A stretch of 64,000 nucleotides of DNA from Actinokineospora fastidiosa (lineage in GTDB: Bacteria > Actinomycetota > Actinomycetes > Mycobacteriales > Pseudonocardiaceae): the NCBI RefSeq assembly GCF_014648415.1, contig NZ_BMRB01000001.1, positions 372,001-436,000 on the forward strand, in the 5' to 3' direction. Every line of letters begins with the position of its first letter. Position 1 is the first letter of the stretch. Below the pieces are notes generated by a model. It was not told the DNA's origin, did no database searches, and saw only the letters and a list, made by a program, of their open reading frames with translations. Both the position numbers and the translations under genes were made by a program. Below are positions 25,438 through 31,858 of the stretch, piece after piece.

Positions 25438-26273
25438 CACGTGAAGAAGCCCTGGCCGCTCTTGCGGCCGAGTTCGCCCCGGGCGACCTTCTCGCGCAGC
25501 AGGGCGGGCGGCTCGAACCGCGGCCCCAGCTCGCGCGCCAGGTGCTCGGCGATGGACAGCCGCACGTCCAGGCCGACGAGGTCGGTCAGCCGCAGCGGGC
25601 CCATGGGCCAGGCGTAGCCCAGCCGCATGCCGGTGTCGATGTCCTCGGCGGAGGCCACGCCCTCGGCCAGCATCCGGATCGCCTCGAGGCCCACTGCCAC
25701 GCCCAGCCGCGAGGTGGCGAACCCGGGCGAGTCGCGGACCTCGATGACCGTCTTGCCCAGCGCCTCCGCCCAGCCGCGCACGCGCGCGAGCACGTCCGCG
25801 CCGAGCCCTTCGTGGTGGACCAACTCGACGAGCGCCTGGACCGGCACGGGGTTGAAGAAGTGCATGCCCAGCACGCGCTCGCCCGGCAGGCCGTCGGCGA
25901 GCGCCGAGATCGACAGCGACGAGGTGTTGGACGCCAGCACCGCGTCCGGGCAGACGGCGGCCACCTGGGAGAGCACGGTCTGCTTGAGCGCCAGGTCCTC
26001 GGGGACGGCCTCCACGACCAGACCGGCGTCGGCGGGCAGCTCCGCCAGCGAGTCCACAGTGGACAGCCCGGCCAGCGCGGCGGCCGCGTCGGCGATCTTG
26101 CCGCGGTCCTGGGCCTTGGCCAGGGAAGCGGCGACGGCGTCCGCGCCCGCTTGCGCGCGAGCGGCGTCGGCCTCGGCCAACACAACGCGTGACCCCGCGA
26201 CCAGGAACACGTGCGCGATTCCGGCGCCCATGGTTCCCCCACCCACCACGACAACGGTTCCCGGGACGCTCAC
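25434..26273 (-). CDS. 3-hydroxyacyl-CoA dehydrogenase (3-hydroxybutyryl-CoA type)
   Basis: 279 residues. NAD-binding VVVVGGGTMGAGIAHVF (residues 7-23), catalytic-site segments ASNTSSLSI, MHFFNPVPV (catalytic His) and DSPGFATSRL, and the helical C-terminal domain with DTGMRLGYAWPMGP and KSGQGFF. Oxidises 3-hydroxyacyl-CoA in beta-oxidation or butyrate/PHB pathways. GTG at 26273 follows AAAGGAGCG. Two-gene operon with the Eis-like enzyme; the pairing has no obvious metabolic logic. Confidence 0.93.
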   Translation of the reverse strand: MSVPGTVVVVGGGTMGAGIAHVFLVAGSRVVLAEADAARAQAGADAVAASLAKAQDRGKIADAAAALAGLSTVDSLAELPADAGLVVEAVPEDLALKQTVLSQVAAVCPDAVLASNTSSLSISALADGLPGERVLGMHFFNPVPVQALVELVHHEGLGADVLARVRGWAEALGKTVIEVRDSPGFATSRLGVAVGLEAIRMLAEGVASAEDIDTGMRLGYAWPMGPLRLTDLVGLDVRLSIAEHLARELGPRFEPPALLREKVARGELGRKSGQGFFTW

Positions 26274-26353
26274 AGTGACGCTCCTTTAGTCTTTGGCGGT
26301 GCATCCAGCCTATGTACCTGCCACAGGATGCTGACAACCGGCACCATGGAAGC

Positions 26354-27001
26354 GTGCGGATCATCCTCCTTCGGCACGCCGAGAGCATCGGCAACGTCGA
26401 CGAGCTCGCGTACTGCCGCGTCCCCGACCACGCGCTGCCGCTGACCGAACGCGGCGAGGCGCAGGCGGAGGCGGCGGGCGCGGAACTGCGGGCGCTGCTC
26501 GGCGACGAGAAGATCGCCGTCTACGTCAGCCCGTACGTGCGGGCCGTGCGCACCCTGGCCCTGCTCGGCCTCGGGGAGCGGGTGGTGCGCCGGGTCGAGG
26601 AGCCCCGGCTGCGCGAACAGGACTGGGGCAACCTGCAGGACCCGGTCGAGCAGGAGGTGCAGAAGCGCAAGCGGCACGAGTTCGGCCACTTCTTCTACCG
26701 GCTCGCGCACGGGGAGTCCGGGGCCGACGTCGACGACCGGGTGGCCAGCTTCCTCAACGAGCTCGAACAGCGCGTGGAGTACGACACGTCACACCCGAAG
26801 ACCGCCTTGGTCGTCTCTCACGGGCTCACCACCCGGCTGCTGTGCAGGCGGATGTTCTCCTGGAGCATCGACCTGTTCGAGTCGCTGTCCAACCCGACGC
26901 ACTGCGAGCACCGGATCCTCACCTACGCGGGCGGCCGCTGGCACCTCGACCGTCCGTTCGAGCAGTGGCGGACCTCCCCGGACGGCTCCAGTCAGCTCTA
27001 A
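26354..27001 (+). CDS. histidine phosphatase family protein
   Basis: 215 residues. Starts MRIILLRHAESIGNVD with the RHG-type catalytic His at position 8; YVSPYVRAVRT and a distal ALVVSHGLTTRL complete the phosphatase pocket. The pattern REQDWGNLQDP and the long helical insert (HEFGHFFYRL) are those of actinobacterial phosphoglycerate-mutase-like phosphatases of unspecified substrate. GTG at 26354 chosen because it immediately begins the conserved first strand. Divergent from the dehydrogenase. Confidence 0.88.
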   Translation: MRIILLRHAESIGNVDELAYCRVPDHALPLTERGEAQAEAAGAELRALLGDEKIAVYVSPYVRAVRTLALLGLGERVVRRVEEPRLREQDWGNLQDPVEQEVQKRKRHEFGHFFYRLAHGESGADVDDRVASFLNELEQRVEYDTSHPKTALVVSHGLTTRLLCRRMFSWSIDLFESLSNPTHCEHRILTYAGGRWHLDRPFEQWRTSPDGSSQL

Positions 27002-27060
27002 TGGGGTCGCGCGGCTCTAATACCATTCAGGGGCATCCCCCTACTTTGGAGAGTCAGCCG

Positions 27061-28374
27061 ATGAGCGACCAGCCCGTGGTCCGACCCGCCCCGATCAGCG
27101 GCTTCAGCGAGTGGCTGCCCGAGGTGCGCCTGGTCGAGCTGCATTGGCTGGACCGCATCCGGGCCACCTTCGAGCGCTACGGGTTCGCCTCGATCGAGAC
27201 CCCGTCGGTCGAGTCGCTGGACGTGCTGACCGCCAAGGGCGAGACCTCGCAGGAGGTCTACACGCTGCGGCGGCTGCAGGCCGACCCGCGCGACACCAGC
27301 GACGCCAAGCTCGGGCTGCACTTCGACCTCACCGTGCCGTTCGCCCGCTACGTCGCCCAGCACTTCAACGACCTGGTCTTCCCGTTCAAGCGGTACCAGA
27401 TGCAGCGGGTGTGGCGGGGCGAGCGGCCGCAGGAGGGCCGCTTCCGCGAGTTCACCCAGTGCGACATCGACGTGATCAACGTCGACAGCGTCCCCCTGCA
27501 CTTCGACGCCGAGCTGCCCAGGATCATCCACGAGGTGCTGACCGGGCTCGGCCTGCCGCCGTGGTCGCTCAACATCAACAACCGGAAGATCCTGCAGGGC
27601 TTCTACGAGGGCCTGGGCATCGGCGACCCGCTCGCGGTCATCCGGATCGCCGACAAGCTCGACAAGATCGGCGTGGCCGGCGTGTCCGACCTGCTGGCAG
27701 GCGCGGGCCTGTCGCCAGAGCAGGTCACCGCCTGCCTCGACCTGGCGCAGATCAAGGGCTCGGACGCCTCCGTCGTCGACGAGATCACCCGGCTCGGCGT
27801 CAAGTCCGACCTGCTCGCCGAGGGCCTGGACGAGCTGGGCTTCGTGCTGGAGTCGCTGGCCGACCTGCCCGACGGCAGCGTGGTCGCCGACCTGTCGATC
27901 GCCCGCGGCCTCGACTACTACACCGGCACGGTCTACGAGGGGAAGTTCCTCGACTGGCCGAACTACGGCAGCATCTGCTCCGGCGGGCGCTACGCCAACC
28001 TGGCGGGCTCGTTCATCCGCCGCGACCTGCCCGGCATCGGGCTGTCGATCGGCCTGACCCGGATCTTCGCCAAGCTCGTCGCCGAGGGCCTGCTGCAGAC
28101 CGGGCCGATGACGCCCAGCCAGGTGCTGGTCGTCGTCCCGTCCGACGAGCGCCGCGCCGACGCGCTGGCCGTGGCCGCGCGGCTGCGCGAACGCGGGTAC
28201 AACACCGAGATCTACCACCAGGCGGACAAGCTGAAGAAACAGCTCAAGTACGCCTCGCAGAAGGGCATCCCGTTCGTGTGGTTCCCGCCGTTCGAGGACG
28301 GCAGGCCGCACGAGGTGAAGGACATGGCCTCCGGCGCGCAGACCGAGGCGGACCCGGGGACGTGGACGGCATGA
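27061..28374 (+). CDS. hisS: histidyl-tRNA synthetase of non-standard (eukaryote/proteobacteria-like) type
   Basis: 437 residues, class II. Motif 1 region PSVESLDVLTAKGE, motif 2 as VWRGERPQEGRFREFTQCDIDV, the histidine-specific loop ARGLDYYTGTVYEG, motif 3 GIGLSIGLTRI and an anticodon-binding domain from about 345 (VLVVVPSDERRADAL). Typical actinobacterial HisRS begins with APKGVPDY and has FRYERPQAGRYRQL with HQxGVE after motif 2; here the start is PISGFSEWLP and motif 2 is followed by TQCDID, seen in eukaryotic and some other lineages. It is translationally coupled to argS. Charging of tRNA-His is expected; whether it is the only copy cannot be told. Confidence 0.9.
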   Translation: MSDQPVVRPAPISGFSEWLPEVRLVELHWLDRIRATFERYGFASIETPSVESLDVLTAKGETSQEVYTLRRLQADPRDTSDAKLGLHFDLTVPFARYVAQHFNDLVFPFKRYQMQRVWRGERPQEGRFREFTQCDIDVINVDSVPLHFDAELPRIIHEVLTGLGLPPWSLNINNRKILQGFYEGLGIGDPLAVIRIADKLDKIGVAGVSDLLAGAGLSPEQVTACLDLAQIKGSDASVVDEITRLGVKSDLLAEGLDELGFVLESLADLPDGSVVADLSIARGLDYYTGTVYEGKFLDWPNYGSICSGGRYANLAGSFIRRDLPGIGLSIGLTRIFAKLVAEGLLQTGPMTPSQVLVVVPSDERRADALAVAARLRERGYNTEIYHQADKLKKQLKYASQKGIPFVWFPPFEDGRPHEVKDMASGAQTEADPGTWTA

Positions 28375-30086
28375 GCGGCGACATCACGGTCCTGCTCGGC
28401 CAGCGGGTGGCCGACGCGCTGGCCCCGCTCGGCGTGGAGATCACGCCGGATGAGGCGCTGATCAGGCCGTCGACCCGCCCGGGCGCGGACTACCAGTGCA
28501 ACGTGGCGATGAGCCTGGGCAAGAAACTGGGCAGGCCGCCGCGCGAGCTGGCGCAGGCCATCGTCGACGGCATGGCCGCCCCCGAGGTCGAGGCGCCGGA
28601 GGTGGCCGGGCCGGGGTTCATCAACCTCGCCCTGCGCACCGACTGGCTCGCCGCGCGGCTGTCCTCGCTCGACGACCGCGTCGGCGTGGTGCCCGCCGCC
28701 GAGCCGCGCCGGTTCGCCCTGGACTACTCCAGCCCGAACGTGGCCAAGGAGATGCACGTCGGGCACCTGCGCTCGACGATCATCGGCGAGTCCCTGCTGC
28801 GGCTGCTGCGCTTCGCCGGGCACGAGGTCGTCCCGCACAACCACCTCGGCGACTGGGGCACCCCGTTCGGCATGCTCATCGAGCACCTGTCGGAGCTGGG
28901 CTGGTCCGGCGACCACACCATCGGCGACCTGAACGGCTTCTACCAGGAGGCCCGCAAGAAGTTCGACGCCGACCCGGACTTCGCCGACCGCGCCCGGCTG
29001 CGCGTGGTCGCCCTGCAGAGCGGCGACGAGCCGACGCTGGCGCTGTGGCGGGACCTGGTGGAGGAGTCCACCCGGCACTTCGCCAAGGTGTACGAGCTGC
29101 TGGACATCTCGCTCACGCCGTCGGACATCTACGGGGAGAGCTTCTACAACCCGTACCTGGCCGAGGTCATCACCGAGATGGAGGCCCAGGGCATCACGGC
29201 GGTCAGCGACGGCGCGGTGTGCGTGTTCCCGCCGGGCTTCGCCAACCGCGACGGCGACCCGCTGCCGCTGATCCTGCGCAAGCGCGACGGCGGCTACGGC
29301 TACCCCGTCACCGATCTGGCCACGGTCCGGTACTGGATCCGCGACCGCGGCATGACCGACCTGCTGTACGTGGTGGGCACGCCGCAGGCCCAGCACTTCC
29401 AGATGGTGTTCGCGGCCTCGCGCATGGCGGGCTACCTCGGCCCGGGGAACACCGCCGTCCACATCGGATTCGGCACCATCCTGGGCGAGGACGGCAAGAC
29501 CATCCGCACCCGCGCGGGCGGGACGCTGAAGCTGGTCGACCTGCTCGACGAGGCCGTGCAGCACGCCGCCGCCCTGGTGAAGGAGCGGTCGTCGCTGGAC
29601 GCCGACGAGCAGGCCGAGGTCGCCCGCGCGGTCGGCATCGGCGCGGTGAAGTACGCGGACCTGTCCGGCGACCGGGAGAAGGACTACACCTTCACCTGGG
29701 AGCGGATGCTGGCGACCGAGGGCAACACGTCGGTGTACCTGCAGTACGCCAACGCCCGCATCCACTCGATCCTGCGCAAGGCCGGGGAGTCCGCGCCGGG
29801 CGAGATCGTCATCACCGAGCCCGCCGAGCGCGCGCTGGCCCTCAAGCTGGCCCAGTTCCCGACGGCGATCGCCGCCGCGGTCGAGGGGTACGCCCCGCAC
29901 AAGCTGTGCCTGTACCTGTTCGAGACGGCGACGGCGTTCACCTCCTTCTACGACAGCTGCCCGATCCTCGCCGCGACCACCCCGGAGCCGGTCCGCCGCT
30001 CCCGGCTCGCCCTGGCCGTCCTGACCTCCACCGTGCTGACCCGCGGCCTGGGCCTCCTCGGGATCGAGGCGCCGACCCGCATGTGA
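28371..30086 (+). CDS. argS: arginyl-tRNA synthetase of non-standard (E. coli/eukaryote-like) type
   Basis: 571 residues, class I. Additional N-terminal domain with ADYQCNVAMSLGKKLG, HIGH signature as SSPNVAKEMHVGHLRSTIIG, GIGAVKYADLS, and an all-alpha anticodon domain with YLQYANARIHSI and SFYDSCPIL. The KMSKS site is replaced by GKTIRTRAGGT, as in E. coli ArgRS, whereas mycobacterial ArgRS has MSKRAGT and a different HIGH region (ANPTGPIHIGG). So this enzyme is not the usual actinobacterial orthologue. ATG at 28371 overlaps the hisS stop (ATGA). A toxin cassette follows directly. Confidence 0.92.
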   Translation: MSGDITVLLGQRVADALAPLGVEITPDEALIRPSTRPGADYQCNVAMSLGKKLGRPPRELAQAIVDGMAAPEVEAPEVAGPGFINLALRTDWLAARLSSLDDRVGVVPAAEPRRFALDYSSPNVAKEMHVGHLRSTIIGESLLRLLRFAGHEVVPHNHLGDWGTPFGMLIEHLSELGWSGDHTIGDLNGFYQEARKKFDADPDFADRARLRVVALQSGDEPTLALWRDLVEESTRHFAKVYELLDISLTPSDIYGESFYNPYLAEVITEMEAQGITAVSDGAVCVFPPGFANRDGDPLPLILRKRDGGYGYPVTDLATVRYWIRDRGMTDLLYVVGTPQAQHFQMVFAASRMAGYLGPGNTAVHIGFGTILGEDGKTIRTRAGGTLKLVDLLDEAVQHAAALVKERSSLDADEQAEVARAVGIGAVKYADLSGDREKDYTFTWERMLATEGNTSVYLQYANARIHSILRKAGESAPGEIVITEPAERALALKLAQFPTAIAAAVEGYAPHKLCLYLFETATAFTSFYDSCPILAATTPEPVRRSRLALAVLTSTVLTRGLGLLGIEAPTRM

Positions 30087-30170
30087 CCTGGGGTGATCTG
30101 CGCGACCCCGGGGAACAACCCGGCGCCGCCCGTCGTCGCATTCAGTGGATCATCGGATGTGGAGGTCGGG

Positions 30171-30464
30171 GTGGGCGGATTCACCGCACGGGTCGACAGC
30201 CTGCGCGAGGCCGCGTCGGCGGCGGGCTCGCTGGGCGAGGAGTTGCGCGCGCGGGCGGAGGGCCTGCTCACCGCGGACACCGGCGACCCCGGGCACGCGG
30301 GGCTGGCCCAGGAGATGCGCGCCTTCGCCGAGCGCCTGCGCGCACTGGCGGACGGGTTCACCGACGAGGTGGACTCCATCGGCGAGCGGCTCACCGCCTC
30401 GGCGGCGGCCTACACCGACACCGACGGCGAAGCGGCGGGGGTGTTCACCGCGTGGCTGAGCTGA
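30171..30464 (+). CDS. ESX-type (EspC/DUF2580-like) small secretion partner
   Basis: 97 residues from GTG 30171, with GGAGG ending 5 bases upstream. Two helical stretches with Ala/Leu/Glu heptads: FTARVDSLREAASAAG, then AQEMRAFAERLRALADGF and IGERLTASAAAYTDTD. Such helical hairpins with a terminal YxxxD/E-like element (YTDTDGE) are type VII secretion substrates or chaperones. It overlaps the EndoU toxin gene by 13 bases, so it likely forms the secretion heterodimer with that toxin's WxG domain. Confidence 0.7.
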   Translation: MGGFTARVDSLREAASAAGSLGEELRARAEGLLTADTGDPGHAGLAQEMRAFAERLRALADGFTDEVDSIGERLTASAAAYTDTDGEAAGVFTAWLS

Positions 30465-31510
30465 CCATCCCGGGCGACGTCGCCGCGATCCGGGCCGACG
30501 CCGAGCGCTGGCGGCGCTTCGGCGAGGCGCTGGAGGCCGCGCAGCGCGGGGTGGCCGCGCTGGCCCCGGAGTGGGAGGGCGAGGCGGCGCTGGCGTTCGC
30601 GGCGTACCAGGAGCGCACGGCGCCGGGCTGGCTGGCCGCCGTGGACGCCTGCCACGCCGCGGGCCGGGCCGTCGCGGCGTACGCGGACACGCTGGAGTGG
30701 GCGCAGCGGGAGGCCGAGACCGCGCCGGAGGACGACCACGAGCGCATCCGGACCCAGGTCGCGACCGCAGGCGACGACGCCGTGCTCGCGGTGCGCGCCG
30801 CCGACGCCCAGGCCCCCCGGACCCTCGCCCAGCCGGGCGCGTCGGGCAGCAAGTGGGACGACGTGGTCGGCGACCACCCCGACCCGAGCACGATCAACGC
30901 CGAGGGCAGGCGCACCCACATCCTGTGGGGAGACCACCGCGGCGGCGGCCACCACCACGACAGCGGGGTCCCGGGCAAGACGGTGTTCCCGGAGGACTGG
31001 GACGACGACAAGATCATGGACACGGTGGACGACGTCGCCCGCAACCCGGACCAGGCCCCGCAGCGGCAGGACAACGGCAACTGGATCGCCGAGGGCACCC
31101 GTGACGGCGTGCGCGTCGTGGTGATCGTCGACGACGACGGCGACGTGGTGACCGCCTATCCCGAGTACGGCAAGGGCGTCTGCCGCAACGACGAGGAAGG
31201 CGACCCGCAGCCGCTCTCCCCCGAGGAGAACGGCGGCCGCAGCAGCGTCGACATCGACGAGGAGCTCGACGACGCGCAGGAGGCCGACGACCACGCCGAG
31301 GAGGCCGAACACCGCGCGGACGAGCACGAGGAGGCCGCCGAGGAGGCCGCGGAGGCGGGCGACCACGAGGCCGCGTCCGAGCACAGCGCGGCCGCCCAGT
31401 CCCTGCGCGACGAGGCCGAGACCTCGCGCATGGCCGCCGACCAGCACCGCGAACGGGCCGACCGCGCGCACGACGCCGACCGCGACGCGTCCTCGTTCTG
31501 GAACCTCTGA
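30452..31510 (+). CDS. WXG100-like/EndoU nuclease polymorphic toxin with C-terminal coiled coil
   Basis: 352 residues. Residues 1-110 are a WXG100-like helical hairpin (APEWEGEAALAFAAY) for type VII export. Residues about 140-235 are a bacterial EndoU domain: HILWGDHRGGGHHH (catalytic His pair around 156-166), GKTVFPEDWDDDKI (catalytic Lys about 176), then a beta sheet ending VVTAYPEYG. EndoU enzymes cleave RNA at uridines and serve as toxin tips. Unusually, about 95 more residues follow: an acidic Ala/Glu/His coiled coil ending DASSFWNL. EndoU tips are normally at the very C-terminus. GTG start at 30452; MafI-like gene follows after 5 bases. Confidence 0.85.
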   Translation: MAELTIPGDVAAIRADAERWRRFGEALEAAQRGVAALAPEWEGEAALAFAAYQERTAPGWLAAVDACHAAGRAVAAYADTLEWAQREAETAPEDDHERIRTQVATAGDDAVLAVRAADAQAPRTLAQPGASGSKWDDVVGDHPDPSTINAEGRRTHILWGDHRGGGHHHDSGVPGKTVFPEDWDDDKIMDTVDDVARNPDQAPQRQDNGNWIAEGTRDGVRVVVIVDDDGDVVTAYPEYGKGVCRNDEEGDPQPLSPEENGGRSSVDIDEELDDAQEADDHAEEAEHRADEHEEAAEEAAEAGDHEAASEHSAAAQSLRDEAETSRMAADQHRERADRAHDADRDASSFWNL

Positions 31511-31515
31511 AGGGA

Positions 31516-31809
31516 ATGACCGTGCAGACACCCGAGATGCGCGCCAAGGCCACCGCGCTGGTCGAGAGCCTGGCCGACCGCCTCCCGCCGGACCGCCTGG
31601 CCCGGTACCGGCAGTTCGCGTTCGTCGGCGAGTGGGGCGAGCTGGCGGACAACCTCGCCGCGGGCCTGGTCAACCGCCGGATCCCGGTCACGGCAGCGGA
31701 GAAGGAGGCCCTGCGGGAGGTCCTGTACTCCTTCGAGCTGCCCTACCCGGGCCACAGGTTCATCGAGCGGCGCGACGAGATCCTCGCCGCCCTAACCATG
31801 GCCGGGTGA
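31516..31809 (+). CDS. putative MafI-like immunity protein
   Basis: 97 residues, helical, no TM. The pattern ALVESLADRLPPDRLARYRQF, GEWGELADNLAAGLVNRRIPVTAAEKEAL resembles MafI-type immunity proteins, which in Neisseria neutralise MafB toxins, some of which end in EndoU. Position directly downstream of an EndoU toxin supports the role. ATG at 31516 or GTG at 31522. Family membership is pattern-based and not proven. Confidence 0.65.
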   Translation: MTVQTPEMRAKATALVESLADRLPPDRLARYRQFAFVGEWGELADNLAAGLVNRRIPVTAAEKEALREVLYSFELPYPGHRFIERRDEILAALTMAG

Positions 31810-31858
31810 CCACGGCTTTCCGGCTCGGGCGGCGGCGCGGAGCATCTATCCTGCCCCG

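Noticed and set aside
27002-27060. T-box or attenuator ahead of hisS
   Set aside because: The leader is only about 60 bases, without a T-box sequence or specifier hairpin; only a short GGGGCATCCCC stem is seen.
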